Source of the DNA: Bacteroidales bacterium | GTDB lineage: Bacteria; Bacteroidota; Bacteroidia; Bacteroidales; UBA932 | Direction: 5' to 3' | Assembly: GCA_017549145.1 (NCBI GenBank) | Contig: JAFYVM010000020.1 | Span: forward strand, 62,001-126,000 | Length of the DNA stretch: 64,000 nucleotides | Shown here: in pieces, positions 27,425-35,744 of the stretch | Numbering within the stretch: position 1 is the stretch's first letter | Layout of the letters: each line of letters begins with the position of its first letter | The notes under the pieces: model-generated | What the model was told of the DNA's origin: nothing | Database searches by the model: none | What the model saw: the letters and a program-made list of their open reading frames with translations, nothing else | Program-made: the position numbers and the translations under genes

Positions 27425-27453
27425 TATCCGTTTACCGAAATTGTCAACGGATA
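27425..27453. repeat. ATCCGT-type inverted repeat upstream of the PDDEXK gene
   Basis: Perfect 8-bp arms TATCCGTT and AACGGATA are separated by 13 bases. Further ATCCGT half-sites occur at 27387-27392 and near 27582-27587. The arm core resembles the palindromes around the transposase-like gene at 35745, but the inner sequence differs. Confidence 0.5.
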
Positions 27454-27643
27454 TTTCTGAAAACAGGCCTTGTGGGTGCATGGGGCGTATTTTTGAGCTC
27501 TTGAATTTATTGGGATTTAATGTGGAATCAGATGCTTGAGGCGGGTAATTGCCTTAACGATAGTTTGTTAATGGCATTATCCGTTTAAAGCAGCCCCATT
27601 ATAAGGCAAATTGTGGGGAGTGCGTAAATATGACAACTATTGC

Positions 27644-27651
27644 TATATTTG
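27644..27651 (+). promoter_or_regulatory. -7 box of rsgA abutting the start codon
   Basis: TATATTTG matches TAnnTTTG and ends only 4 bases before the rsgA ATG, so a leaderless transcript is predicted. Confidence 0.6.
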
Positions 27652-27655
27652 CAGT

Positions 27656-28684
27656 ATGGTTATAAAAGGACAAGCGACAGTAGTTAAGCATACGGGAAGT
27701 CATTATATGCTTTCCGCTCTTCCTCAGTGGGAACTGTTTCCTGCAGTGCTGAGGGGTAAGATACGTTTGAAGGACAGCAATGCTACCAATCCGGTGGCTG
27801 TGGGTGATGTTGTTGATTATGAGGCAGAAATTCCGGAGGGTGCTGCGCCAGAGTCAATCGCAGAGCATGTCACTTTGGAGAATTCCGCTGCTATCACAGG
27901 CGTTCATAAGCGTCGTAACTACGTAATCCGCAAGTCCACAAATCTTTCTCGTCAGTCGCATATCATCGCGGCTAATCTGGACAGAGCTTTCCTTGTCGTG
28001 ACCATCGATTTTCCGCAGGTAAAATTGCCGTTCCTGGATCGTCTTCTCGTTACTTGTGAGGTGTATAATGTGCCGCCTGTAATCGTGCTTAACAAATGCG
28101 ATCTTTATGGCCCGGAGCATGAGGATATGCTGGCTGCTTTCCATGAGATTTATCAGGGTGCCGGATATCCCATAATCGATGTCTCAGCGCATACAGGGCA
28201 GGGAATTGACCTCCTGCGCGATGTGGTTTCTGGTAAGAGAAATCCTGACGGAAGTTTGAATGAGGACTATGATCAGGCTAAGCCTGCAGTGTCACTTTTT
28301 TCCGGCGTTTCGGGAGTGGGAAAATCCTCATTGATCAAGGCTCTTGATCCTTCATTGGAGCCACGTGTGGGAGATATCTCAACTGCTCACGAGCAGGGCC
28401 GTCATACCACTACTTTCTATGAGATGTATTCGCTTTCAAGCGGTGGCTTTATCGTAGATACCCCAGGTCTTCGCGGCTTCGGTCTGGTTGACCTCAAGAA
28501 AGAGGAAATCGCCCTATATTTCCCGGAGATGCTTGAGGCTGCACAGAACTGCCGCTTCACTCCTTGTACTCATACTCATGAGCCTGGCTGTGCTGTGAAA
28601 GAGGCTGTGGAAGAGGGAGTTATCAGTTACGATCGCTACTCTTCTTATCTCGGTATGCTTGACGAAGAAGGCAAATATCGCTAG
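27656..28684 (+). CDS. rsgA: Ribosome small subunit-dependent GTPase A
   Basis: A 342-residue circularly permuted GTPase that helps mature the 30S subunit. The order is an N-terminal OB fold (residues 1-70, VIKGQATVVKHTGSHYMLSA), then G4 NKCDL before G1 SGVSGVGKSSLIKAL and G3 DTPGLRGFG, the permutation that defines RsgA. A C-terminal zinc finger follows (CRFTPCTHTHEPGC). I chose the ATG at 27656 because the in-frame GTG at 27611 is upstream of the promoter box. The downstream MATE gene starts 55 bases later, after a repeat element, and may be co-transcribed. Confidence 0.97.
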   Translation: MVIKGQATVVKHTGSHYMLSALPQWELFPAVLRGKIRLKDSNATNPVAVGDVVDYEAEIPEGAAPESIAEHVTLENSAAITGVHKRRNYVIRKSTNLSRQSHIIAANLDRAFLVVTIDFPQVKLPFLDRLLVTCEVYNVPPVIVLNKCDLYGPEHEDMLAAFHEIYQGAGYPIIDVSAHTGQGIDLLRDVVSGKRNPDGSLNEDYDQAKPAVSLFSGVSGVGKSSLIKALDPSLEPRVGDISTAHEQGRHTTTFYEMYSLSSGGFIVDTPGLRGFGLVDLKKEEIALYFPEMLEAAQNCRFTPCTHTHEPGCAVKEAVEEGVISYDRYSSYLGMLDEEGKYR

Positions 28685-28686
28685 TA

Positions 28687-28735
28687 GTCATCCTGAACTT
28701 TCCAATTGTCATCCTGAACGAAGTGAAGGATCTCC
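28687..28735. repeat. GTCATCCTGA-type intergenic repeat (copy 1)
   Basis: Two GTCATCCTGAAC units start at 28687 and 28708, and the second continues as GAAGTGAAGGATCT. If read in frame with the MATE gene this gives HPERSEGSP, a translated-repeat phrase familiar from wrongly extended proteins. Related copies are at 54248 and 56272. Confidence 0.7.
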
Positions 28736-28739
28736 TCCT

Positions 28740-30137
28740 ATGAATGTTAATAAATCCATTCTAAAACTAGCCATCCCAAGTATTTTGGCTAATATAACCG
28801 TTCCCTTGGTGGGTATGGTAGATATAGCCATTGCCGGACACTTGGATGCCTCTGCTGCGACCATGATCGGCGGTATCGCCATCGGTTCGATGCTTTTTGA
28901 TCTTCTCTATTGGAATTTCGGATTCCTTCGTGTCGGCACAGGCGGACTAGCTGCTCAGGCTTATGGACGAGGGGACCGCAGAGAGTGTGCGCGTATCTTG
29001 ACGAGGGCTCTCGGGATGTCACTGGCTATTGCTCTGGTTCTTCTTGCGATTCAATGGATATTCGTAAAGGCGGCTTTTCTTGTGGTGGATTGCACTCCAC
29101 AGGTTCGTGAACTGGCTTCTGAATATTTCTTTATAAGGATTTGGGCGGCTCCGGCGACCTTGAGTCTGATGGCTCTGAAAGGTTGGTTTATAGGAATGCA
29201 GGATAGTGTTTCAGCTATGGTGGCTGATATAACTGTCAATGGAGTGAATATTCTGATGAGCTTTGTTCTTGCTCTTGGATTGACCATCGGAGGTAATGAG
29301 ATTATTCATGGAATGGGCTTTGGTGGAGTTGCAGCCGGAACGGTTGCTGCGCAGTGGACTGGCCTGATAGTCTCTTTGCTTATTGTTGCCTTTAAGTATC
29401 GGAAGGATACTATGTCAAAGCTTGCTGCAGAGGATGTCAGAGGGCTTTTCAAAGGTGGGGAGACCAAGCGTTTCTTTGTGATGAATGCCAATCTTTTTGT
29501 GCGTTCTTTGTGTTTCATTGCCATATATATCGGCTTTACTGTCATATCCGCACGCTATGGCGATACGCTGCTTGCTGTCAGTTCGATAATGATGAAGCTG
29601 CTGATGATATTCTCGTATTTTACTGATGGTTTTGCTTATGCAGGAGAGGCTCTGGTTGGAAAATATATCGGTGCCAAGGATCGTCCGATGCTAGGTCAGA
29701 GTGTAAAGTGGACTTTTATCTGGAGTATGGGACTGGCAGTGCTTTTCATGGGGGTATATCATTTTGCAGGTGTGCCTATGCTTCGTATGATGACTTCCGA
29801 TACCACTGTTATTGAAGCATCCCGCGCCTTTCTTCCATGGCTCCTTCTTATGCCACCTGTAGGTTGTGCTGCATTTACATGGGATGGAATCTTTGTCGGA
29901 GCTACAGCTTCCAAGGGTCTACGAAATTCAATGCTTTGGGCTGTTGTGGCTTTTGCGCTGGTGTGGATCGTTGGTATTCTATGTCTTACTGTCATGGTGC
30001 AAAAACAAACCGTCGCACCTATGAGGTACGACGGTCTTGCTATGCATGTCCTGATGGCGGCATATTTTGCTCACCTTCTTGCCCGTACAATTTATCTGAC
30101 TGCAAAGGCAAGGAAATCAGTATTTTCTGCTATTTGA
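28740..30137 (+). CDS. MATE family multidrug/Na+ exporter
   Basis: A 465-residue twelve-helix exporter of the MATE (DinF-like) family. The start at 28740 (MNVNKSILKLAIPSILANIT) is preferred over an in-frame TTG at 28659, because the extra residues would be a translated intergenic repeat and would overlap rsgA. Family features are the N-terminal PSILANITVPLVGMVDIAIAG and two six-helix halves, with the second beginning near RFFVMNANLFVRSLCF. It overlaps the convergent SGNH hydrolase gene by 8 bases at its 3' end. The substrate is unknown. Confidence 0.94.
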   Translation: MNVNKSILKLAIPSILANITVPLVGMVDIAIAGHLDASAATMIGGIAIGSMLFDLLYWNFGFLRVGTGGLAAQAYGRGDRRECARILTRALGMSLAIALVLLAIQWIFVKAAFLVVDCTPQVRELASEYFFIRIWAAPATLSLMALKGWFIGMQDSVSAMVADITVNGVNILMSFVLALGLTIGGNEIIHGMGFGGVAAGTVAAQWTGLIVSLLIVAFKYRKDTMSKLAAEDVRGLFKGGETKRFFVMNANLFVRSLCFIAIYIGFTVISARYGDTLLAVSSIMMKLLMIFSYFTDGFAYAGEALVGKYIGAKDRPMLGQSVKWTFIWSMGLAVLFMGVYHFAGVPMLRMMTSDTTVIEASRAFLPWLLLMPPVGCAAFTWDGIFVGATASKGLRNSMLWAVVAFALVWIVGILCLTVMVQKQTVAPMRYDGLAMHVLMAAYFAHLLARTIYLTAKARKSVFSAI

Positions 30138-31224
30138 TTCCGTATTTCTTGAGGATCTTAAGAACCGGTTTCTCGATTGATTTTGCCCAAAGAGTGTAGC
30201 CGTAATCGTCTGGATGAGTTGCGTCTACAGAAGTATCGTGTGACGGCAAAGAAGCGTTAGGCTCAATGAAGTATACGTCCTTGTATTTCTTGCAAGCCTC
30301 TTTCATGAGCTTTGCTGCAATTTCCTGTTTTGCCTTTTCGCTATTATCTGTTGCAACTCCGAAGTTTCTTCCTTCACGATAGATTGTCTGCTGGAAAATC
30401 AATGGAATACCGGGGTGTGCAGCCTGAATCTTTTCAATGAATGGGAAGAGTCTTTCTTCGATCATCTTTGCATCCGGGTTAGAGAATGAGTCGAAGATGA
30501 AAGCGTCAACCTTTGCATCACAGAGAACGTCAGCGAAATAAGGCTGCATCTTGCAGTTACCGCTACATCCAAGGCTGAGTATCTGAAGACCTGTGTTTCT
30601 CATGAACTGCATAGGGTAGCTCATACCGCCACGACTGGTGCTGATACCATGAGTGAAGCTGGATCCGAATATTCCGATACGATGTTTGAATGGAGACTCG
30701 AGTGGTTCGATCTTAGCCCCCTCCTGAATACCGATCTGTACTGAATAAACCTCAGAGTAAATAGGGAGATAGAGCATGCACTCTTTCTCAGAGTCATCCA
30801 TGTTTCTGATAATCACGAGGTTGTCCTCGCTCTTGCTTCCGTGTTTTGTTGCGCCTGATTCTGCATAGATCCATTTGCCGTCTTTCTTGATATAGAGGTC
30901 ATATCCTCTGTATGCAATTGGCATTGTTGATACAGATTCCCACTCCCATCCGAAGTCTGTCTTTACAGTGATTACTGTGGAGTTTGTCTTGAAGAGTACT
31001 GCCATACCAGCAGGGCAACGTACCTGTTTGTTTTCACTCGCGGTGAATCCTTTGTACTTTACAGTGTCCACTCTGTGATAAGGGTTTGGAGTGTTGTCGT
31101 GAATCTTACCGATGAGGTTGAGTTCTGAAGCCTCAGTGAAGACGTATTTAACGTTCTTAGGAGTCTGAGCTAGTGCGGAAAGAGAAAGCGCAGCAGCTGC
31201 AAATAATAGAATTAAACCTTTCAT
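30130..31224 (-). CDS. Secreted SGNH/GDSL hydrolase with N-terminal jelly-roll domain
   Basis: A 364-residue esterase-type enzyme. I chose the ATG at 31224 because it begins a clean signal peptide (MKGLILLFAAAALSLSALAQ); an upstream in-frame start lacks one. Residues ~25-175 form the accessory domain with the GxDLY phrase (AYRGYDLYIKKDGKW). The SGNH core starts with block I GIFGSSFTHG, where Ser189 is the nucleophile, then GCSGNCKMQPY (block II Gly). It ends with VDATHPDDYG containing the Asp334/His337 pair. Such enzymes remove acyl groups from glycans or lipids in the periplasm; the substrate is unknown. It is transcribed alone, divergently from the OPA transporter. Confidence 0.9.
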   Translation of the reverse strand: MKGLILLFAAAALSLSALAQTPKNVKYVFTEASELNLIGKIHDNTPNPYHRVDTVKYKGFTASENKQVRCPAGMAVLFKTNSTVITVKTDFGWEWESVSTMPIAYRGYDLYIKKDGKWIYAESGATKHGSKSEDNLVIIRNMDDSEKECMLYLPIYSEVYSVQIGIQEGAKIEPLESPFKHRIGIFGSSFTHGISTSRGGMSYPMQFMRNTGLQILSLGCSGNCKMQPYFADVLCDAKVDAFIFDSFSNPDAKMIEERLFPFIEKIQAAHPGIPLIFQQTIYREGRNFGVATDNSEKAKQEIAAKLMKEACKKYKDVYFIEPNASLPSHDTSVDATHPDDYGYTLWAKSIEKPVLKILKKYGIK

Positions 31225-31322
31225 AGTGTTATTTATATCAGTTATTTTTATCCTTTCGTCAGCAAAAATCCGCCATTTGTCGGAATTGCGAGGCGAATTT
31301 ATAAAAAAATGTTCAAAATTTC

Positions 31323-31330
31323 TAACTTTG
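31323..31330 (+). promoter_or_regulatory. -7 box of the OPA transporter gene
   Basis: TAACTTTG matches TAnnTTTG, 38 bases before the ATG at 31369. No -33 TTG is present at normal spacing. Confidence 0.55.
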
Positions 31331-31368
31331 TAAACTGCGTTCACGCACGCGTGGTGATTTGATTTCTT

Positions 31369-32721
31369 ATGGGTCTATACTCATTCTATAGAGTTAGTAA
31401 GCCTTCTGGCAATACAGTTCCGGAAGCAGAGGTGAAAGCAAGATATACTCGTCTCAGAAACAGGACATTCTGGGGCGCTACTGCTGCATATAGCCTCTTC
31501 TATCTTTGCCGCCTGAGCATGGGAGTGGTCAAGAAACCGCTCATTGATGAGGGGCTCTTCTCTGCCAGTGAACTCGGAATCATCGCATCAGCCTTTTATT
31601 TTGTATATGCCATCGGTAAATTCCTCAATGGATTCATAGCGGATTATTGCAATGCACGCAGGTTTATGGCCACTGGTCTGCTGATATCTTCTGTAATCAA
31701 TCTTCTGATGGGAGTGATGGGCTTGGCTGACGGATACGTCGGATTACCGGGTTGGCTGATATATGTGGTATTTGTGCTTCTTTGGGGCTTTAATGGCTGG
31801 GTGCTGTCGATGGGTTCTCCGTCGGGAATCGTCAGTCTTTCGAGGTGGTTCCCTCAGAGCCGTAGAGGTACATTCTATAGCATTTTCTGTTCTACTCCAT
31901 ACATCGGTGAGGCGTTGTCAATGGCAGTGACCGGATCGGTTGTAGCTGCATTCGGATGGGAATATGGATTCATTGTTTCTGCCTTAGGTGGCTTCCTCGG
32001 AGTGGGAATTATCCTGGCGAGTGTGTCAGATACGCCGCAGAGCAAGGGACTTCCGTCTATTCAGGAGATTTCTGGTGAAGAGGTTCGTCCAGTGGATAAG
32101 ATGCCGACTAAGGAAATCCAGAAAATGGTCCTTAAGAGCCCTGCTATATGGGTAATCGCTATTTCTTGTGCCCTGATCAATCTTACGAAGTATGGCTTGA
32201 TGGAGTGGGGAGTGCTTTATCTTCAGGGTGGTCGCGGATATTCATTGGAGACTGCCAGCTGGATAATCGGTTTCTCTGCAGTATTTGCAATTTTGGGAAC
32301 CGTCGGAGCAGGATGGCTTTCGGATGTTGTCTTTAAGGGAAATAGGGTGCGTCCGGCTCTTGTTTCGGGATTTGTGGCCCTCGCAGCATTGGCTCTGTTC
32401 CTTTTTGCAGAGGGCGATAAGGTAATGATGGCGGTATATGTGTCTGTCTTCAGCTTGGCTATCGGAGTGCTTTATTGCGTGGTGAGTGGATTGATGGCAA
32501 TAGATATCGTGCCGCGCAAGGCTACAGGTGCAGCCCTTGGCGTTGTGGGTATATCAAGTTATATGACAATAGGACTTCAGAACATTATAAGCGGCTTATT
32601 GATTGACAGAAATATGACTGCTGATGGGTATAATTTTACTCCAGTAGCGATATTCTGGCTTTTAGCAGTACTGCTCTCGTTTGTGATACCTATACTTAAT
32701 GTGAAAAAGCTCAATAGTTAA
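31369..32721 (+). CDS. MFS transporter, organophosphate:phosphate antiporter (OPA) type
   Basis: A 450-residue twelve-helix MFS protein of the OPA family (relatives GlpT, UhpT, UhpC). The start RTFWGATAAYSLFYLCRLSMGVVKKPL resembles the OPA N-terminus, and SRWFPQSRRGTFYSIF matches the family RG.. loop between helices 4 and 5. The typical role is exchange of a sugar phosphate or glycerol-3-phosphate for inorganic phosphate, or sensing as in UhpC. The substrate cannot be assigned. It precedes malQ, but a repeat-carrying insertion of ~140 bp separates them. The stop codon lies inside the first copy of a 36-bp direct repeat. Confidence 0.88.
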   Translation: MGLYSFYRVSKPSGNTVPEAEVKARYTRLRNRTFWGATAAYSLFYLCRLSMGVVKKPLIDEGLFSASELGIIASAFYFVYAIGKFLNGFIADYCNARRFMATGLLISSVINLLMGVMGLADGYVGLPGWLIYVVFVLLWGFNGWVLSMGSPSGIVSLSRWFPQSRRGTFYSIFCSTPYIGEALSMAVTGSVVAAFGWEYGFIVSALGGFLGVGIILASVSDTPQSKGLPSIQEISGEEVRPVDKMPTKEIQKMVLKSPAIWVIAISCALINLTKYGLMEWGVLYLQGGRGYSLETASWIIGFSAVFAILGTVGAGWLSDVVFKGNRVRPALVSGFVALAALALFLFAEGDKVMMAVYVSVFSLAIGVLYCVVSGLMAIDIVPRKATGAALGVVGISSYMTIGLQNIISGLLIDRNMTADGYNFTPVAIFWLLAVLLSFVIPILNVKKLNS

Positions 32722-32890
32722 GTGACATTGAAATAATTATATAAACACGAGAGTTTGAGCGAAGCGATAGCAAGTCCCTTCCCCGAGGGAAGGAATTTAG
32801 GAATGGGGTAACGTAGACATATTTTCATATTTCTGCACTCTCTGGAAAGAAGTAAATAGTTAATTGACATTGAAATAATTATATAAACAC
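32713..32890. repeat. 36-bp direct repeat bracketing a hairpin-containing insert
   Basis: Copies at 32713-32748 and 32855-32890 are identical except one base (AATAGTTAAG versus AATAGTTAAT). They enclose 106 bases with a perfect 7-bp hairpin (CCTTCCC, loop CGA, GGGAAGG, 32777-32793) and the string GAGCGAAGCGATAG. The first copy contains the last codons and stop of the OPA transporter; the second leads directly into malQ. This looks like an insertion or segmental duplication in the intergenic region. Confidence 0.75.
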
Positions 32891-32896
32891 ATAAAT

Positions 32897-35296
32897 ATGA
32901 AACTAACAATCAGCATTGAATACAAGACATCCTGGGGCGAAGAGCTCGTCCTATGTCTTGGCGGTAAAAGACATCCGATGTCTTATGTCGCAGATGGATT
33001 ATGGAGGCTCGAGCTTCCGAAGTTCAGCGCTGCCCAGCCAGTAGAGTACAACTACGAGGTTGTACGTGATGGAGCAGTAGTCCGTACTGAGTGGGGAGTG
33101 CATACTCTTTCATTGAAAGGTGTAACAGCAAAGACTCTTGTAGTGTGTGATCGTTGGCAGGACCGCCCTGCAGATGCTCCATTCTACTCTTCAGCATTTA
33201 CAAAGGGTATTTTCAGAAGAGTCGAGTCAAAGGCTAAGGCAGCTGCAGGAACTCCGAATGTTCTCATGCAGGTTGCAGCTCCAGTTCTTCGTCCAAATGA
33301 GGTTCTTGCTTTGGCAGGCAGCACAAAGGCTCTTGGCAAGTGGTCAAAGGTTATTCCTTTCGATGACAGTAACTTCCCAGTTTGGACTCTCGGACTTGAA
33401 GTTGAGGAGCCGTTCCTTTATAAACTTCTGATTGCTGATAAATATACCCTCCAGCCAATTGCTTGGGAGGAGTGTGATAACCGCGTGTTCGGTTATCTTC
33501 CTGCAAAGGGTGAGTTCTTTGTTGAGGCATCTTTGGAGCCTCGTTTTGGCGGAAGACAGTGGAAGGGAGCTGGTACAGCTATTCCGGTATTCTCTCTTAG
33601 AAGTGAGGATGACTTCGGAGTAGGAGAGTTCCTTGATCTTAAGAAGATGGTGGATTGGGCTGCATCTACAGGACAGAGCGTTCTTCAGCTTCTCCCTATC
33701 AACGATACCACAATGACAGGTACATGGGAGGATTCATATCCTTACAATGCAAACTCTACATTCGCTCTTCACCCACAGTTCATCAACCTTCCTGCAGCTG
33801 GCGTTCCTGTGACCAAGGCTTACAAGGAACTTCAGGCTGAGCTCAATGCTCTTCCTCAGATTGATTATGAAAGAGTGAACAATGCAAAGCTTGAGCTTCT
33901 TAGAAAGGCTTTCGATAAGAAGTTTGAGAAGCTTTCTGCTACTAAGGCTTATCAGGCATTTATGGAAGCAAACAGCCACTGGCTCCTTCCTTATGCTGCA
34001 TTCTGTGTGCTTCGTGATATGAACGGCACTCCAAACTTCACTCAGTGGAAGGCTCATAAGAAATACAATGCAAAGAAGATTGCAGCATTCTGCCAGGAGA
34101 ATAAGGCTGCTGTAGATTTCTGGTGCTTCGTTCAGTATCATCTCGATGCTCAGCTTTCTGAGGTTTGCAAATATGCTCACTCTAAGGGAGTGGTCCTCAA
34201 GGGTGACCTTCCGATCGGTATCAGCCGCACAAGTGCTGACGCATGGCTTTATCCTGAGCTCTTCCATATGGATTCACAGGCAGGAGCACCACCTGATGCA
34301 TTCGCAGAGGATGGTCAGAACTGGGGATTCCCGACATACAACTGGGAGAAGATGGCAGAGGATGACTATGCTTGGTGGAAGGCTCGTTTGAGCAAGATGT
34401 CTGAGTATTTCGATGCGTTCCGTATTGACCATATCCTTGGTTTCTTCCGTATATGGCAGATTCCACTTTGGTCTAAGAGCGGTCTCGACGGATATTTCAG
34501 CCCGGCTATGCCTTATGCCGCATCTGAACTTGAGGGCCAGGGCTTCAATGTGGGAGACACAGAACTCTTCATTGAGGATCCGCACCAGCCAGGATACTAC
34601 CATCCGAAGATCGGTGCTAAGAAGACTCATGCGTACAGCATCCTTGATGCATATCGTCGCAGTGCCTTCGACCGACTTTACACTGACTTCTTCTATTATC
34701 GTCACAATCAGTTCTGGAAGGAGAAGGCAATGCAGAAACTTCCTGCTCTGCTTGACTCGACAGGAATGCTTGCATGCGGTGAGGACCTCGGAATGATTCC
34801 TGCTACAGTACCTCAGGTGATGGCTGACCTCCGAATCCTTTCTCTTGAGATCCAACGTATGCCGAAGTCTGTAGAGGAGACATTCGCACATCCTTGCAAC
34901 TATCCATATCTATCAGTCTGCACGACTTCGACTCACGATATGAATCCTGTTCGTGCATGGTGGGAAGAGGATAAGGAAGTGACTCAGCAGTTCTGGAATA
35001 TGCTCATGGGTAATCCGGGCGAGGCACCTCAGTTCTGCGAGCCATGGATCTGCCGTCAGATTCTTGAGCAGCATCTCTGGTCTCCAGCAATGCTTACAGT
35101 GCTTCCACTTCAGGATTGGCTTTCAATGGATGGCGCACTCCGTCGCGAGAATCCGCATGATGAGCGAATCAATGTTCCTGCAAACCCACGCCACTATTGG
35201 CGTTACCGTATGCACCTCTCTCTCGAGGACCTCGTATCACAGCAGGAGTTCAACGAAGCTCTCACAAATATGATCGCTGCCAGCGGCCGTAAATAA
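32897..35296 (+). CDS. malQ: 4-alpha-glucanotransferase (amylomaltase, GH77) with two CBM20-like domains
   Basis: A 799-residue cytosolic disproportionating enzyme that transfers maltosyl units between malto-oligosaccharides. Residues ~1-90 and ~120-215 are two starch-binding CBM20-type domains (the second with LALAGSTKALGKWSKVIPFDD), an arrangement common in Bacteroidota MalQ. The GH77 domain then shows YPYNANSTFALHP, the nucleophile Asp511 in DAFRIDHILGFFRIW, the acid/base Glu628 in CGEDLGMIP and Asp680 in STHDMNPVRAWW. There is no signal peptide. It fits the final cytosolic step for products of the starch locus 4 kb downstream, although it has its own transcript ending in a strong terminator. 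Confidence 0.97.
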   Translation: MKLTISIEYKTSWGEELVLCLGGKRHPMSYVADGLWRLELPKFSAAQPVEYNYEVVRDGAVVRTEWGVHTLSLKGVTAKTLVVCDRWQDRPADAPFYSSAFTKGIFRRVESKAKAAAGTPNVLMQVAAPVLRPNEVLALAGSTKALGKWSKVIPFDDSNFPVWTLGLEVEEPFLYKLLIADKYTLQPIAWEECDNRVFGYLPAKGEFFVEASLEPRFGGRQWKGAGTAIPVFSLRSEDDFGVGEFLDLKKMVDWAASTGQSVLQLLPINDTTMTGTWEDSYPYNANSTFALHPQFINLPAAGVPVTKAYKELQAELNALPQIDYERVNNAKLELLRKAFDKKFEKLSATKAYQAFMEANSHWLLPYAAFCVLRDMNGTPNFTQWKAHKKYNAKKIAAFCQENKAAVDFWCFVQYHLDAQLSEVCKYAHSKGVVLKGDLPIGISRTSADAWLYPELFHMDSQAGAPPDAFAEDGQNWGFPTYNWEKMAEDDYAWWKARLSKMSEYFDAFRIDHILGFFRIWQIPLWSKSGLDGYFSPAMPYAASELEGQGFNVGDTELFIEDPHQPGYYHPKIGAKKTHAYSILDAYRRSAFDRLYTDFFYYRHNQFWKEKAMQKLPALLDSTGMLACGEDLGMIPATVPQVMADLRILSLEIQRMPKSVEETFAHPCNYPYLSVCTTSTHDMNPVRAWWEEDKEVTQQFWNMLMGNPGEAPQFCEPWICRQILEQHLWSPAMLTVLPLQDWLSMDGALRRENPHDERINVPANPRHYWRYRMHLSLEDLVSQQEFNEALTNMIAASGRK

Positions 35297-35313
35297 ACTT
35301 CGGCCCTGTCTCA

Positions 35314-35361
35314 AATACTAAAGGCTGCTCTGAAGATTCATTCAGAGCAGCCTTTAGTATT
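35314..35361 (+). terminator. Strong terminator hairpin after malQ
   Basis: Two perfectly complementary 21-base arms (35314-35334 and 35341-35361) with a 6-base loop GATTCA. The arms contain AAAGGCTGCTCTGAA and its complement. Because the hairpin is symmetrical, it could stop transcripts in both directions. Confidence 0.8.
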
Positions 35362-35369
35362 ATCTATCA

Positions 35370-35448
35370 TCCGTAAAGTTGCCAGTTTTACGGACAGTAG
35401 TACGCTTTGTGATATCCCTATCCGTAAAAAGCCTTGTTTTGCGGATGG
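35370..35448. repeat. REP-like palindrome pair, upstream of the RAYT gene
   Basis: Two palindromes lie in tandem. The first, 35370-35394, has arms TCCGTAAA and TTTACGGA. The second, 35418-35448, has arms ATCCGTAAAA and TTTTGCGGAT with one T-G pair. Core starts are 50 bases apart. The same A-type then G-type order and spacing recur downstream of the transposase-like gene at 36677-36759. From here to 35744 there is no other gene: only the promoter at 35474 and ~235 bases in which I see nothing further. Confidence 0.8.
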
Positions 35449-35473
35449 CCTTAGATAATTTAATGCGCGGTCC

Positions 35474-35503
35474 TTGTGAATTAGAACTTTAAAAGTATAT
35501 TTG
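35474..35503 (+). promoter_or_regulatory. Promoter upstream of the RAYT gene
   Basis: TTG at 35474-35476 and TATATTTG at 35496-35503 are separated by 19 bases, the canonical Bacteroidales -33/-7 layout. It is ~240 bases before the transposase-like ATG, so the transcript would have a long leader. Confidence 0.55.
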
Positions 35504-35744
35504 TGATACGATAGAACTGTTCTAGTTCGCTACCCATGATCGGATTGTGGGGATTTGAGGTGAGTGATTGAAGATTATGGTGCTATTAACAATAATCCAC
35601 TTAAAAGTTCAGTTAGCTTCGGTATTCGATACTTTTGTTCGGATGCCTGGTATACCTATGCTGTATTTTGAAATGTAATTTATAAGGTCTTTATGGCTGT
35701 CACGATAAATTATTAGTTAAACAAATTAAAATGTAGGGGAGAAA

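Noticed and set aside
28659..28739. N-terminal extension of the MATE protein containing HPERSEGSP
   Set aside because: The extension is a translated intergenic repeat and would overlap rsgA; the ATG at 28740 starts the first transmembrane segment.
34274..34891. A 205-codon antisense frame in malQ
   Set aside because: It lies wholly inside a conserved GH77 domain and encodes a Cys/Arg/Ser-rich product typical of shadow frames.
35504..35744. Possible structured leader or riboswitch before the RAYT gene
   Set aside because: I could not find a conserved riboswitch core or a convincing long stem in the ~240 bases, so nothing was annotated there.
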